NCBI RefSeq assembly: GCF_000494755.1
Contig: NC_022657.1
Coordinates: forward strand, 2,146,001 to 2,210,000
Source of the DNA: Amorphoplanes friuliensis DSM 7358
Lineage (GTDB): Bacteria > Actinomycetota > Actinomycetes > Mycobacteriales > Micromonosporaceae
Reading direction: 5' to 3'
DNA: 64,000 nucleotides
Every line of letters begins with the position of its first letter. Positions within the stretch are counted from its first letter, which is position 1. Below the pieces are notes generated by a model, which was not told the DNA's origin, made no database searches, and worked only from the letters and a program-made list of their open reading frames with translations. Position numbers and translations under genes: made by a program. Shown here one piece after another: positions 17,370-27,669 of the stretch.

Positions 17370-18884
17370 GTGTCCGGCATTCCCCGTCCCAGAAGCGTCC
17401 GGCCTACCCGGCTGGCCGACCTCGCGGCCCTCATCGGTGCTCGTCTGACCGGTGCGGACGCCGAGGTCACCGGCGTGACGCACGCCAGCAACGAGGTCCG
17501 CCCCGGCGACCTCTACGCCGCGCTGCCGGGTGCCAACCGGCACGGCGCCGAGTTCGTCGCGGGTGCGGTCGAGGCCGGGGCGCTCGCCGTCCTGACCGAC
17601 GCCGCCGGTCACGACGCGGCGGTCGCGGCCGGTCTGCCGGTCCTCGTCGCCGAGGATCCCCGCGAGGTGCTCGGCGTGGCCGCCTCCCGGATCTACGGCG
17701 ATCCCACCGAGCGGCTCACGGTCATCGGTCTCACCGGTACGGCCGGGAAGACGTCCACGGCGTACCTGGTCGAGTCCGGGCTGCAGGCCGCCGGGCTGAC
17801 CACGGGCCTGATCGGCACCGTCGAGACCCGCCTCGGTGACCTGGTCGTGCAGAGCGTGCGCACCACACCCGAGGCCACCGACCTGCACGCGATCCTGGCG
17901 TCCGCCCTCGAGCGGGGTGTCACGGCGGTCGTGATGGAGGTGTCCAGCCACGCGCTGGTCATGGGCCGGGTCGGCGGTGTCCGGTTCACGGTCGGCGGCT
18001 ACACCAACTTCGGGCTGGACCACCTCGACTTCCACGCCGACGCCGACGACTACTTCGCCGCCAAGGCCCGCCTCTTCGACGGCCGCTGCCGCTTCGAGGT
18101 GCTCAACGCCGACGAGCCGGCCCTCGCGCCGCTGCACAAGCCGGCCACGATCACCTACTCCGCGGCCGGTGACCGGGACGCGACCTGGTCCGCCGGTGAC
18201 ATCGCCGGGGATGCGTTCGGTCAGCGCTTCACCGCGTACGGGCCTGCGGGGCCGGTGGCGGCCGGAGTGGCGCTGCCCGGCCGGCACAACGTCGCGAACG
18301 CGCTGCTGGCCCTCGCGTCGCTGGTCGCCGCCGGGATCGACCCGCAGGTCGCCGCCGACGGCATCGCGGCCTGCAAGGGTGTGCCCGGCCGGCTCGAACG
18401 TGTCGACTCGCCCGGCGACGTGTTCGGTGTCGTCGACTACGCGCACAAGCCCGACGCGATCGTCGCCGCCCTGGCCGCCCTGCGGGAGCTGGCCACGGCC
18501 CGCGGAGGTCACCTGGTCTGTGTCATCGGCGCCGGTGGCGACCGTGACCGCGGCAAGCGCCCGCTGATGGGTGCGGCCGCCGCCCGCGGCGCCGACCTGG
18601 TCGTGGTCACCGACGACAACCCGCGCACCGAGGACCCGGCCGGCATCCGCGCGGCCGTCCGGCAGGGCGCCGAGCAGGCCGGTGCCGCGGCGAAGATCAT
18701 CGAGGTGGAGGGCCGCCGGGCCGCCATCGACGAGGCGGTGCGCCTGGCCGGCACCGGGGACGTGGTGGCGGTGCTGGGCAAGGGACACGAGCGGGGCCAG
18801 GAGGTGAACGGCCAGGTGCTGCCGTTCGACGACCGGGTCGAGCTGACCGCCGCACTGGCCGCGCGCCCGGGTGGTGCCGCTTGA
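17370..18884 (+). CDS. murE: UDP-MurNAc-tripeptide synthetase MurE
   Basis: A 504-residue Mur ligase that adds the third amino acid to UDP-MurNAc-L-Ala-D-Glu. The ATP site GTAGKTST has its lysine at K127, and YTNFGLDHLDFH and the C-terminal TDDNPRTEDP are present. The DNPR motif is the marker for ligases that use meso-diaminopimelate, so the wall peptide probably contains a diaminopimelate. Starts with GTG; the stop overlaps the murF start. Confidence 0.96.
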   Translation: MSGIPRPRSVRPTRLADLAALIGARLTGADAEVTGVTHASNEVRPGDLYAALPGANRHGAEFVAGAVEAGALAVLTDAAGHDAAVAAGLPVLVAEDPREVLGVAASRIYGDPTERLTVIGLTGTAGKTSTAYLVESGLQAAGLTTGLIGTVETRLGDLVVQSVRTTPEATDLHAILASALERGVTAVVMEVSSHALVMGRVGGVRFTVGGYTNFGLDHLDFHADADDYFAAKARLFDGRCRFEVLNADEPALAPLHKPATITYSAAGDRDATWSAGDIAGDAFGQRFTAYGPAGPVAAGVALPGRHNVANALLALASLVAAGIDPQVAADGIAACKGVPGRLERVDSPGDVFGVVDYAHKPDAIVAALAALRELATARGGHLVCVIGAGGDRDRGKRPLMGAAAARGADLVVVTDDNPRTEDPAGIRAAVRQGAEQAGAAAKIIEVEGRRAAIDEAVRLAGTGDVVAVLGKGHERGQEVNGQVLPFDDRVELTAALAARPGGAA

Positions 18885-20278
18885 TCCGCATGACGCTGGA
18901 CGAGATCGCCGCGATCACGGGCGGGCACCTCGTCAACGCCGACCCGGCCGCGACCGTCACCGGCGGGGTCGAGTACGACACCCGGGCCCTGCTGCCCGGC
19001 GGGCTCTTCGTGGCCTTCGCGGGCGAGAAGGTCGACGGCCACGACTTCGCCGCGGGCGCGATCGCCGCGGGTGCGACCGGTGTGCTCGGCACCCGGGACA
19101 CCGGGCAGCCGGGAATCGTCGTCGACGACCCGCTGCGGGCGCTCGCCGCGCTGGCCGCCGTCGTGGTGACCCGGCTTCCCGACCTGGTTGTCGTCGGGCT
19201 GACCGGGTCGTCCGGCAAGACCACGACCAAGGACTACATCGGCCAGCTGCTGGCCCACCTCGGTGAGACCGTGGCGCCGGCCGGTTCGCTCAACAACGAG
19301 CTCGGCTTCCCTTACACGGTGCTGAAGGCGACGCCGGCCACGCGCTTCCTGGTGCTCGAGATGGGCGCCCGGGGCATCGGCCACATCCGCTACCTGACCG
19401 ACATGGCGCGCCCGCGGATCGGCGTGGTGCTCAACGTCGGCGCCGCGCACATCGGCGAGTTCGGGTCGGTCGAGGGCACCGCGCAGGCCAAGGGAGAGCT
19501 GGTCGAGGCGCTCGACGACACCGGCGTCGCGATCCTCAACGCCGACGACCCCCTGGTCTCGGCCATGGCGGCCCGCACCGGCGCGCGGGTGGTCCTGGTG
19601 GGTGAGGCTGCCGCCGCCACGGTACGCGCGGAGGACGTCACGCTGGACGATCGCGGGCGGGCCGCGTACACGCTGGTGACGACCTCGGGGTCGGCGCCGG
19701 TGCGCCTGGCGGTGACCGGCCGCCACCAGGTCGGCAACACGCTGGCCGCCGCGGCCGTCGCGCTGGAGGCCGGGATGGGTCCCGCCGCCGTGGCCGCCGC
19801 CCTGGGCGAGGTCGGGATCGTCTCCGGCCGCCGGATGGACGTCTTCGACCGCGCCGACGGTGTCACGGTCATCGACGACTCCTACAACGCCAACCCGTCC
19901 TCGACCGCCGCGGCGCTGCGCGCGCTGGCGGCGATGGGAGAGGGCCGGCGCACGATCGCCGTCCTCGGCTTCATGGCCGAGCTCGGTGAGCACGAGATCT
20001 CCGGCCACCAGGAGGTGGGCCGGCTCGCCGCCGAGCTGGGTGTCGACCGGCTCGTCGCGGTCGCCGGTGACGCCGCCCCGATCCTGCAGGGCGCGGCAAC
20101 GGTGCCCGCCTTCAAGGGTGAGGCCGTCCTGGCGGCCGATCAGGCCGAGGCCGTCGCGCTGCTGCGCGACGACCTGCAGCCGGGCGACGTGGTGCTGGTC
20201 AAGGGTTCGCGGTACCGGACGTGGGAGGTGGCCGACGCGCTCCGCGCGGACGCGGCCACCGAGGAGGTAAGCCCGTGA
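18881..20278 (+). CDS. murF: UDP-MurNAc-pentapeptide synthetase MurF
   Basis: A 465-residue Mur ligase that joins D-Ala-D-Ala to the UDP-MurNAc-tripeptide. The ATP site is [10 protein letters not shown] (K113), followed by NNELGFPYT and [10 protein letters not shown], both typical of MurF. The start is either TTG 18881, overlapping the murE stop as TTGA, or ATG 18890, which gives [12 protein letters not shown], nearer to the family. Part of a tightly packed run murE-murF-mraY. Confidence 0.96.
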   Translation: MIRMTLDEIAAITGGHLVNADPAATVTGGVEYDTRALLPGGLFVAFAGEKVDGHDFAAGAIAAGATGVLGTRDTGQPGIVVDDPLRALAALAAVVVTRLPDLVVVGLTGSSGKTTTKDYIGQLLAHLGETVAPAGSLNNELGFPYTVLKATPATRFLVLEMGARGIGHIRYLTDMARPRIGVVLNVGAAHIGEFGSVEGTAQAKGELVEALDDTGVAILNADDPLVSAMAARTGARVVLVGEAAAATVRAEDVTLDDRGRAAYTLVTTSGSAPVRLAVTGRHQVGNTLAAAAVALEAGMGPAAVAAALGEVGIVSGRRMDVFDRADGVTVIDDSYNANPSSTAAALRALAAMGEGRRTIAVLGFMAELGEHEISGHQEVGRLAAELGVDRLVAVAGDAAPILQGAATVPAFKGEAVLAADQAEAVALLRDDLQPGDVVLVKGSRYRTWEVADALRADAATEEVSP

Positions 20279-21378
20279 GGGCAGTCATCGTCGCGGCCGC
20301 GGTCGCGTTCATCATCTCGCTGTTCGGCACTCCGGTCGCCATCCGCGTGTTCACCGCGCTGAAGGCCGGCCAGCCGATCCGGGCCGTCGGCCCGGCCACG
20401 CACCAGGGCAAGAAGGGCACGCCCACGATGGGCGGTGTGGCGTTCATCTTCGCCACGGTCCTGGCCTACGTGGCCGGTCACATCGCCCTGACCACGCTGC
20501 CGACCGAGCAGATCGCGCAGGTCCAGCCGACCATGACGGCGCTGGTCCTGCTCGGGCTCTTCGTCTTCTGCGGCGCGGTCGGCTTCCTCGACGACTTCAT
20601 CAAGGTCCGCAAGCGCAACTCCGCGGGCCTGAGCGCGAAGGGCAAGCTGCTCGGCCAGTTGCTGGTCGGCGGCGGCCTGGGCATCGCGGCGCTCTACGTG
20701 CCCAGCACCAACGGCCAGACCGTGGCGAGCGAGCACATCTCGTTCATCCGCGACATCAGCTTCCTCGACGTCGGCAAGGTCGGCTCGGTGCTCGTCTTCG
20801 TCTTCGTCATCATGTCGATGTCGAACGGCGTCAACCTGACCGACGGTCTCGACGGCCTGGCGACCGGCGCCTCGATCCTGGTGCTCGGCGCGTACTCGCT
20901 GATCGGTTTCTGGCAGTACAGGCACTGGTGCGGTGACGACACCTACCGGACCACCGCCAACTACTGCTACGAGGTGCGGGACCCGCTGGAGGTCGCCCTG
21001 ATCGCGGCGGCGGCGGCCGGCGCCTGTGTCGGCTTCCTCTGGTGGAACACGTCCCCGGCCCGGATCTTCATGGGTGACACCGGCGCGCTCGGCCTCGGTG
21101 GCCTCATCGGCGGTCTGGCCATGGCGACCCGTACGACGCTGCTGTCGATCATCATCGGCGGTCTTTTTGTCATCATCACGATGTCCGTCGTGATCCAGAT
21201 CATCTCGTTCAAGACCACGGGTAAACGGGTGTTCCGGATGTCGCCGCTGCAGCACCACTTCGAGCTCGCGGGCTGGAGCGAGGTCAACATCGTGGTGCGG
21301 TTCTGGATCGTCGCCGGTATCTGCGTGGCCATCGGTCTCGGCCTCTTCTACAGCGACTTCCTGTCGGTGATGGGATAG
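20275..21378 (+). CDS. mraY: Phospho-N-acetylmuramoyl-pentapeptide-transferase MraY
   Basis: A 367-residue polytopic membrane enzyme that makes lipid I from UDP-MurNAc-pentapeptide and undecaprenyl phosphate. About ten transmembrane segments are visible, with the family motifs KKGTPTMGG, the FLDDFIKV aspartates, [12 protein letters not shown] and the HHFE motif near the C-terminus. GTG 20275 is supported by a near-perfect ribosome binding site GAGGAGGTAA (20261-20270) and overlaps the murF stop as GTGA. The next gene is ftsW; the usual murD is missing. Confidence 0.96.
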   Translation: MRAVIVAAAVAFIISLFGTPVAIRVFTALKAGQPIRAVGPATHQGKKGTPTMGGVAFIFATVLAYVAGHIALTTLPTEQIAQVQPTMTALVLLGLFVFCGAVGFLDDFIKVRKRNSAGLSAKGKLLGQLLVGGGLGIAALYVPSTNGQTVASEHISFIRDISFLDVGKVGSVLVFVFVIMSMSNGVNLTDGLDGLATGASILVLGAYSLIGFWQYRHWCGDDTYRTTANYCYEVRDPLEVALIAAAAAGACVGFLWWNTSPARIFMGDTGALGLGGLIGGLAMATRTTLLSIIIGGLFVIITMSVVIQIISFKTTGKRVFRMSPLQHHFELAGWSEVNIVVRFWIVAGICVAIGLGLFYSDFLSVMG

Positions 21379-21384
21379 ATCTCT

Positions 21385-21425
21385 CGCGACACGCCTGCTC
21401 CGCATCCCGGGGCTGGCGTGTCGCG
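21385..21425. terminator. Stem-loop between mraY and ftsW
   Basis: CGCGACACGCC pairs over 11 bp with GGCGTGTCGCG across a 19-base loop. It fills almost the whole 52-bp gap between mraY and ftsW, the place where murD is normally found. No T-run. It may be a partial terminator that lowers transcription into ftsW, or a trace of the event that removed murD. Confidence 0.6.
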
Positions 21426-21430
21426 CCACC

Positions 21431-22897
21431 ATGATGGTGGACATGGGGGAGGACAAGCCTGACAGCCGGCCGGTGGTGGTGTCGCCGGCCGCCACAGCGC
21501 AGCCCGCGAAAGCCGCTGCGAAGCCGAAATCGCTCAGCCAGCAGCTGCTGCCGGCGGTGCATGGGCTCCTCGCCCGGCCCCTGTCGTCGTACTACCTGCT
21601 GATCGCCAGCTCGGGTCTGCTGCTGCTCATCGGCCTGACCATGGTCTTCTCCGCGACGAGCGTGAAGGCGTACGCCCAGGACGGCAACGCGTTCTCGGCC
21701 ATCCGCAACCAGCTGATCTTCGCCGTGCTCGGTCTGGTCGGTTTCTGGGTGTGCCAGCGCCTGCCCTCGGGCACGCTGCGTTTCCTCGGCAAGTACGTGC
21801 TCGGTGCGGCCATCGTGCTGCTCGCGATCCTCGACCTGCTGATGGCGCTCAAGGCGGTCAAGCTGGTCGACTCACCGCGGCTCGGGCCGGTGCACGCCGA
21901 GCTGCTCTGGCTCTACATCGGCCCGGTCGGCGTGCAGCCCTCGGAGCTGGCCAAGCTGGGCGTGGTCCTCTGGGGCGCCGACATCATCGCCCGCAAGGGC
22001 GCCTCCCTCGGGCACTGGCGTGAGCTCGCCATGCCGCTGTTCCCCGTGGTCGGCCTGCTCTTCGTGCTGGTCGGGTACAACGACCTCGGCACGATGCTGG
22101 TCCTGCTCGCGCTGATCATCGGTCTGCTCTGGGCCGCCGGGGTACGCCTGCGGGTCTTCGCGGCCCTCGGTGTGCTCGGCCTCTCCGGCATCGGACTGCT
22201 CATCGCGGCCGCCTCCCGCGGCGCCGGCTCGGGCACCGACGGCGCCGAGAACTACCGCCTGCTGCGCCTCACGACGTTCCTGAAGGCGCCGGAGAACTGC
22301 GACCTGGACCTCTGCTACCAGCTCCTGCAGGGCCGCTCAGCGATCTACGAGGGCGGCTGGTTCGGCGTCGGGCTGGGCAAGGGCGCTCTCAAGTGGAACT
22401 GGCTGCCCGCCGCCGACAACGACTTCATCTACGCCGTGGTCGCCGAGGAGCTCGGTGTGGTCGGCTGCGCCGTCATCCTGGCGCTGTTCGCCGTTCTGGC
22501 CTACACCGGCTTCCGCATCGCCCGCCGCGTCGAGGACCCGTTCCGCCGGCTCGCCGCCACCGCGATCACCACCTGGCTGGTGGCCCAGGCCGTGATCAAC
22601 ATCGGCGGTGTGGTCGGCCTGCTGCCGATCACCGGCCTGCCGCTGCCGTTCATCTCCGCCGGTGGCAGCGCCCTCGTCGTTACCCTCGCCGCCATCGGCA
22701 TGCTCGCCTCCTTCGCCCGTGCGGAGCCCGACGCGGCCCGCGCCCTGCACGCCCGTCCGCCCGCTCGGTGGGTACGGCTAGTCTGGGCCCCGCTGCCGCC
22801 GCTCCCCCCGCCGCGGCGGCCGGGTCCGTCGCGCCCATCTGCCCAGAAAACGGGCAACCGGGCACCCGCAAACGCGGGGGGAGACAGGAGACGGTGA
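21431..22897 (+). CDS. ftsW: Septal peptidoglycan glycosyltransferase FtsW
   Basis: A 488-residue SEDS-family membrane protein that polymerises lipid II at the division site together with FtsI. It has a cytoplasmic N-terminal tail of about 50 residues, nine to ten transmembrane segments, the GPVGVQPSELAKLGVVLW motif, the SRGAGSG region and the GVVGLLPITGLPLPFISAGG motif. The C-terminus is proline-rich. Several ATGs (21431, 21434, 21443) can serve as start. The TGA overlaps the murG ATG as ATGA. Confidence 0.95.
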   Translation: MMVDMGEDKPDSRPVVVSPAATAQPAKAAAKPKSLSQQLLPAVHGLLARPLSSYYLLIASSGLLLLIGLTMVFSATSVKAYAQDGNAFSAIRNQLIFAVLGLVGFWVCQRLPSGTLRFLGKYVLGAAIVLLAILDLLMALKAVKLVDSPRLGPVHAELLWLYIGPVGVQPSELAKLGVVLWGADIIARKGASLGHWRELAMPLFPVVGLLFVLVGYNDLGTMLVLLALIIGLLWAAGVRLRVFAALGVLGLSGIGLLIAAASRGAGSGTDGAENYRLLRLTTFLKAPENCDLDLCYQLLQGRSAIYEGGWFGVGLGKGALKWNWLPAADNDFIYAVVAEELGVVGCAVILALFAVLAYTGFRIARRVEDPFRRLAATAITTWLVAQAVINIGGVVGLLPITGLPLPFISAGGSALVVTLAAIGMLASFARAEPDAARALHARPPARWVRLVWAPLPPLPPPRRPGPSRPSAQKTGNRAPANAGGDRRR

Positions 22898-24006
22898 TGG
22901 GTCTGCTGCGGTCGGTCGTGCTCGCCGGAGGAGGCACCGGCGGTCACATCTATCCGCTGCTCGCCTTTGCCGACGCCCTGCGACGCCACTTCCCCGAGGT
23001 GCGGATCACCACCCTGGGCAGCCCCAAGGGCATGGAGAACGAGCTGATCCCCCCGGCCGGGTACGACCTGCGGGTCATCCCGGCCTTCCAGCTCCCGCGC
23101 TCCATCAACCTCAATCTGCTGCGCACCCCGGACCGGATGTACAAGTCGGCGCACGCCGCGGGTCAGATCCTCGACGAGGTGCAGGCGGACGTCGTGGTCG
23201 GCTTCGGTGGGTACGTGTCGGTGCCGGCCTACCTGGCGGCCTGGCGGCGCGAGCTGCCGATCGTCATCCACGAGGTCAACGTGCCGCCGGGTGTCGCCAA
23301 CCGGATGGGCATGAAGTTCACCAAGAACATCGCGGTGGGGTTCCCGACCCAGCCGCAGCAGGCCGAGTCGCTCAAGGACGCCCGCGTCGTCGGTGTGCCG
23401 CTGCGCACGGCCATCGCCCGGATGGACCGGCAGGCGCTGCGCCCGCAGGCCCTGGCCCACTTCGGGCTGCGTCCCGACCTGCCGGTGCTCTTCGTCTCCG
23501 GTGGCTCGTCGGGCGCCCGCACGATCAACCTCGCGGTGGCCGGAGCGGCGAAGAAGCTGGCCCACGCCGGCATCCAGGTGCTGCACGTGCAGGGCGGGCG
23601 CAACGACCCGTTCGAGGTACCCAGCGACCTGCCCGTGCCGTACGTCGTGGTGCCGTACCTGTCGGACATGCAGCTGGGTTACGCCGCGGCGGACCTGATG
23701 CTGTGCCGTGCCGGGGCGATCACGGTGGCGGAGACCACCGCGATCGGCATGCCCGCGGTCTACGTCCCGTACCCGTTCAGCAACCAGGAGCAGAAGCGCA
23801 ACGCGCTGCCCGTGGTCGAGGCGGGCGGCGGTGTGCTGGTGGACAACGCCGAGCTCACCCCGGAATGGATCGAACGCACGATCATCCCGCTGGCCCGTGA
23901 TCCGCAGCGGCTGGCCACGATGGGTGCCGCCGCCGGCTCGTACGGCCGGCGTGACGGTGACGAGGCACTGCTGGACTTCGTGTGCGAAGCGGTGGCCGGA
24001 CGATGA
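22897..24006 (+). CDS. murG: UDP-GlcNAc:lipid I transferase MurG
   Basis: A 369-residue GT-B glycosyltransferase that converts lipid I to lipid II. The glycine-rich GGGTGGHIYPLLA loop is at residues 11-23, the second is SGGSSGARTIN, and the UDP-GlcNAc site includes CRAGAITVAET and PYPFSNQEQKRNA. ATG 22897 follows a GGAG and overlaps the ftsW stop; the frame is open further upstream but the protein clearly begins here. Peripheral on the inner face of the membrane. Confidence 0.96.
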   Translation: MGLLRSVVLAGGGTGGHIYPLLAFADALRRHFPEVRITTLGSPKGMENELIPPAGYDLRVIPAFQLPRSINLNLLRTPDRMYKSAHAAGQILDEVQADVVVGFGGYVSVPAYLAAWRRELPIVIHEVNVPPGVANRMGMKFTKNIAVGFPTQPQQAESLKDARVVGVPLRTAIARMDRQALRPQALAHFGLRPDLPVLFVSGGSSGARTINLAVAGAAKKLAHAGIQVLHVQGGRNDPFEVPSDLPVPYVVVPYLSDMQLGYAAADLMLCRAGAITVAETTAIGMPAVYVPYPFSNQEQKRNALPVVEAGGGVLVDNAELTPEWIERTIIPLARDPQRLATMGAAAGSYGRRDGDEALLDFVCEAVAGR

Positions 24007-24037
24007 CCTTTGTCTGCTCGATTCGGGGAGTGCCGCT

Positions 24038-25456
24038 GTGAACACCGCTGAGCTGACGCCGGCCGGTGAGTTGACCGCCGAGGAACTGGGCACCGTCCAC
24101 CTCATCGGCATCGGGGGAGTGGGCATGGGCGGCCTGGCCCGCCTGCTGCTCACCCGGGGCGTACCCGTGTCCGGCAGTGAGCTGCGGGAATGGCCGGCCC
24201 TGGCCGCGCTGAGGGCCCTCGGCGGCACCGTGCACATGGCGCACGAGGCCTCCAACCTGGACGGCGTCGACACGGTCGTCTACTCGACCGCCATCCCGCA
24301 GGACCACGTCGAGATCGTCGAGGCGCGCCGCCGCGGCCTGCGGGTCATGCACCGCTCCGAGGCCCTCGCCGCGGCGATGACCGGGCGCCGCACGATCGCG
24401 GTGGCCGGCACCCACGGCAAGACCACCACCACCTCGATCATGACGGTGATCCTGCAGCACGCCGGCGAGGACCCGTCGTTCGTGATCGGCGGCGAGATCT
24501 CGGCGGCCGGCTCCAACGGCCACCACGGCTCCGGCAGCTACTTCGTGGCCGAGGCCGACGAGAGCGACAAGTCGTTCCTCATCTACCGCCCGCACGTCTC
24601 GATCATCACGAACATCGAGGGCGACCACCTCAACAACTGGGGTGACCTCGCCGGGCTCAAGGCGGGCTTCCTGGAGTTCGCCCAGCTCACCGACACCGAC
24701 GGCTTCGTGGTCACCTGCATCGACGACGAGGGTGTGGGAGAGCTCATCGCCGGGCTCCGGGCCGCGGGACGCACGGTCTACACGTACGGCGAGTCCGAGG
24801 GTGCCGACCTGCGCATCAGCGACGTGGTCTCGTCCGTGCAGGGTGTGCGCTACCAGGCGACGCTCGACGGCAAGCCGCTCGGCGAGATCCAGCTGGCGCT
24901 GCCCGGCCGGCACATGGGCCTCAACAGCGCCGCCGCCGTGCTGACCGCGATGCGTCTCGGGCTGCCGCTCCAGAAGATCACCGAGGCGCTCAGCTCGTTC
25001 CCCGGTGTCCGGCGCCGGTTCGAGCGCAAGGGCACGGTCGCGGGGGTCCGCGTGTACGACGAGTACGCGTACCACCCGACCGCGGTGAAGGCGGCGCTCC
25101 GGACCCTGCGTGAGGTGGCCGGCGACGGGCGGCTCGTGGTGGTGTTCCAGCCGTACCGCGTCTACCGCACCCGGGACCTGCAGAGCGAGCTGGCCGAGGG
25201 CCTGGCGATCGCCGACGAGGTCATCGTCATGGAGGTCTTCGGACCGGGTGAGCAGCGCGGCCCCGGCGAGGGTGGTGTGGCGCTGACCGCGGCCATCGAC
25301 CTGAGCCCCGAGCACAAGGTCTTCGTGCCGTCGTGGGAGGACGTGGCGGCCGAGGTCGTGCGGCGCAGCCGGCCCGGCGACGTCGTGGTCACCATGGGCG
25401 CACCGCCGATCTCCATGATGGGCGACGAGCTGCTGGCCGCGCTGGCCGAGGCCTGA
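24038..25456 (+). CDS. murC: UDP-MurNAc-L-alanine ligase MurC
   Basis: A 472-residue Mur ligase that adds L-Ala to UDP-MurNAc. HLIGIGGVGMGGLARLLL near residue 23 binds the UDP part; the ATP site is GTHGKTTTTS (K128), and FVAEADESDKSF and DEYAYHPTAVKAAL follow. GTG 24038 has a GGGGAG seven bases upstream. It follows murG after 31 bases and precedes ftsQ; neither murB nor ddl lies in this cluster, as in several actinobacteria. Confidence 0.96.
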   Translation: MNTAELTPAGELTAEELGTVHLIGIGGVGMGGLARLLLTRGVPVSGSELREWPALAALRALGGTVHMAHEASNLDGVDTVVYSTAIPQDHVEIVEARRRGLRVMHRSEALAAAMTGRRTIAVAGTHGKTTTTSIMTVILQHAGEDPSFVIGGEISAAGSNGHHGSGSYFVAEADESDKSFLIYRPHVSIITNIEGDHLNNWGDLAGLKAGFLEFAQLTDTDGFVVTCIDDEGVGELIAGLRAAGRTVYTYGESEGADLRISDVVSSVQGVRYQATLDGKPLGEIQLALPGRHMGLNSAAAVLTAMRLGLPLQKITEALSSFPGVRRRFERKGTVAGVRVYDEYAYHPTAVKAALRTLREVAGDGRLVVVFQPYRVYRTRDLQSELAEGLAIADEVIVMEVFGPGEQRGPGEGGVALTAAIDLSPEHKVFVPSWEDVAAEVVRRSRPGDVVVTMGAPPISMMGDELLAALAEA

Positions 25457-25475
25457 CAAGCGGGGAACGAGGACG

Positions 25476-26246
25476 ATGAGCGACGGCGGGGGCGGGCGGA
25501 GCTGGCGGTTGGTGCGGGCGGACACGGATGCCGTCCCGACCTCCGTCCGGCGGTTCATGGCCCGTGCCCGCCGGCGCCGGCTCCGCGCCGCGCTGCCGTG
25601 GGCGGTCTCCGCCGGTGTCGTCCTGGTCGTCGGAGCCCTCGTCTGGATGGTCTACGGCACCTCGGTGCTCGGCGTGCGCTCCGTCGACGTGGTGGGCACC
25701 GAGTCACTCTCGGCCCTGCAGGTCGAGCAGGCCGCGGCCGTACGCATGGACCAGCCGCTCGCCGGCGCCGACCTGGACCGGATCCGGGGCCGCGTCGAGG
25801 CCCTGCCCCCGGTGGACCGCGCGATCGTCTCCCGCAGCTGGCCGTCGACGATCGTCATCGAGGTCGTCGAGCGGAGCCCGGTAGCGGCCGTGCCCGCCGG
25901 TGAGGAGTTCACCCTCATCGACGCGGAGGGCGTCGCCTACCGGACCGTCTCGAAGCGGCCGTCCGGTCTGCCGGTGGCCAAGCTGGCCGCACCGAGCCCG
26001 GAGGACATCAACACCCGCTCGGCCCTGATCGTTCTGTCGGCCCTCACCGCGGAGCTGCGCGATCAGCTGGTCTCGATCTCGGTGCCGGCCCCGGCGCAGG
26101 TCAGTCTGGGGCTCCGGAAAGACCGCACGGTGATCTGGGGAGACGACACCCAGAGCGAGAACAAAGCGCGCGTGGCGACCGCTCTGCTGGAGCGCAAGGG
26201 CGACACGATCGATGTCAGCGCCCCGGACGTGGTCACGATCCGTTAA
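25476..26246 (+). CDS. ftsQ: Cell division protein FtsQ
   Basis: A 256-residue bitopic protein: a basic cytoplasmic N-terminus, one transmembrane segment (about residues 45-65), a POTRA domain starting at VLGVRSVDVVGTESLSALQ, and the FtsQ beta domain. It recruits FtsL and partners to the septum. ATG 25476 follows the murC stop by 19 bases with GGGGAACGAGG upstream. Length and layout are normal for actinobacteria. Confidence 0.93.
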   Translation: MSDGGGGRSWRLVRADTDAVPTSVRRFMARARRRRLRAALPWAVSAGVVLVVGALVWMVYGTSVLGVRSVDVVGTESLSALQVEQAAAVRMDQPLAGADLDRIRGRVEALPPVDRAIVSRSWPSTIVIEVVERSPVAAVPAGEEFTLIDAEGVAYRTVSKRPSGLPVAKLAAPSPEDINTRSALIVLSALTAELRDQLVSISVPAPAQVSLGLRKDRTVIWGDDTQSENKARVATALLERKGDTIDVSAPDVVTIR

Positions 26247-26390
26247 TCGGACGAAGTGGCCGGAACGGCGCATTCTGTCCGAGGTTACGGCTGAGTCGGA
26301 TACTCGCCACGTAAGCGGACGCCGACACGCCGCGTCGGTCCTTGGTTGTCGCCTGGCCTCCGCTTACGTTGCCCACGAGAGGTTGAGTAG

Positions 26391-26419
26391 TTGACATAAC
26401 ACTAAGCCTCTAGTAGAGG
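26391..26419 (+). promoter_or_regulatory. Candidate promoter of ftsZ
   Basis: A perfect -35 TTGACA (26391-26396), a 17-bp spacer and TAGAGG as -10 (26414-26419) lie 110 bp upstream of the ftsZ start in the 282-bp ftsQ-ftsZ gap. A separate ftsZ promoter is usual in actinobacteria. The -10 is imperfect at its last base. Confidence 0.55.
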
Positions 26420-26528
26420 GTGAGGGTTTCCTCGCCCTCCCTTGTACGGAGCGGATGTCGATGGCGGTTCTTGGCCGGGCCGCTGGGGCCCTCGACACCG
26501 AAAACCCTGGAAGGGAAGGCTGAGCCCG

Positions 26529-27665
26529 ATGACACCTCCGCACAACTACCTTGCGGTCATCAAGGTCGTAGGCATCGGTGGCGGCGGCGTCAACGCCGTG
26601 AACCGCATGATCGAGGTTGGGCTCAAGGGAGTCGAATTCATCGCGATCAACACCGATGCCCAGGCGCTCCTGATGAGCGACGCCGACGTCAAGCTCGACG
26701 TCGGCCGTGAGCTGACCCGGGGCCTCGGCGCCGGTGCACAGCCGGATGTCGGCAAGAACGCCGCCGAGGACCACCGCGACGAGATCGAAGAGGTGCTCAA
26801 GGGCGCCGACATGGTCTTCGTCACCTGCGGCGAGGGCGGTGGCACCGGTACGGGTGGCGCGCCCGTCGTCGCCAACATCGCCCGCAAGCTGGGCGCCCTG
26901 ACCATCGGCGTGGTCACCCGGCCGTTCTCGTTCGAGGGCAAGCGCCGCCAGGTCCAGGCCGAGCAGGGCATCGACGAGCTGCGCAACCAGTGCGACACGC
27001 TCATCGTCATCCCGAACGACCGGCTCCTCGCGCTCGGCGACCGCGGCATCAGCATGATGGACGCGTTCCGCCAGGCCGACCAGGTGCTGCTGTCCGGCGT
27101 TCAGGGCATCACCGACCTGATCACCACGCCGGGTCTGATCAACCTGGACTTCGCCGACGTCAAGAGCGTCATGAGCGGCGCGGGCAGCGCACTCATGGGC
27201 ATCGGCAGCGCGCGCGGCGACAACCGCGCCGTCGAGGCCGCCGAGAAGGCGATCTCCAGCCCGCTGCTCGAGCAGAGCATGGACGGTGCGCGCGGCGTAC
27301 TGCTCTCGATCGCCGGTGGTTCCGACCTCGGTCTGTTCGAGATCAACGACGCGGCGCAGCTGGTCACCGATGCGGCCCACCCCGACGCCAACATCATCTT
27401 CGGTGCCGTCATCGACGACGCCCTGGGTGACGAGGTCCGGGTCACGGTCATCGCCGCCGGCTTCGACGGGGGCACGCCCTCCTACAAGCCGGCCGAGGCA
27501 CCCGTCCGCAACAAGGTGCCGGCGCCCGCGTCGCCGCCCGCGGTCACTCCGACCGCACCGGTGCCGGTGACACCACCGTCGCCGCCCGCGCAGACCACCC
27601 CGCCGCCGCGCCGGGTGCTCTTCGACGACGTCGACGTGCCGGACTTCCTGAAGAACGGCTCCTGA
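26529..27665 (+). CDS. ftsZ: Cell division GTPase FtsZ
   Basis: A 378-residue tubulin homologue that forms the Z-ring. [14 protein letters not shown] near the N-terminus, the tubulin signature [10 protein letters not shown] and the T7 loop ([11 protein letters not shown]) are intact. A proline-rich linker leads to the C-terminal peptide [10 protein letters not shown], which binds SepF and other partners. ATG 26529 follows a purine-rich GGAAGGGAAGG. It is separated from ftsQ by its own promoter region and followed after only four bases by yggS. Confidence 0.98.
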   Translation: MTPPHNYLAVIKVVGIGGGGVNAVNRMIEVGLKGVEFIAINTDAQALLMSDADVKLDVGRELTRGLGAGAQPDVGKNAAEDHRDEIEEVLKGADMVFVTCGEGGGTGTGGAPVVANIARKLGALTIGVVTRPFSFEGKRRQVQAEQGIDELRNQCDTLIVIPNDRLLALGDRGISMMDAFRQADQVLLSGVQGITDLITTPGLINLDFADVKSVMSGAGSALMGIGSARGDNRAVEAAEKAISSPLLEQSMDGARGVLLSIAGGSDLGLFEINDAAQLVTDAAHPDANIIFGAVIDDALGDEVRVTVIAAGFDGGTPSYKPAEAPVRNKVPAPASPPAVTPTAPVPVTPPSPPAQTTPPPRRVLFDDVDVPDFLKNGS

Positions 27666-27669
27666 TCGC

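Noticed and set aside
14805..18788. 1327-codon minus-strand frame opposite ftsI and murE
   Set aside because: Shadow frame; both plus-strand genes are unmistakable.
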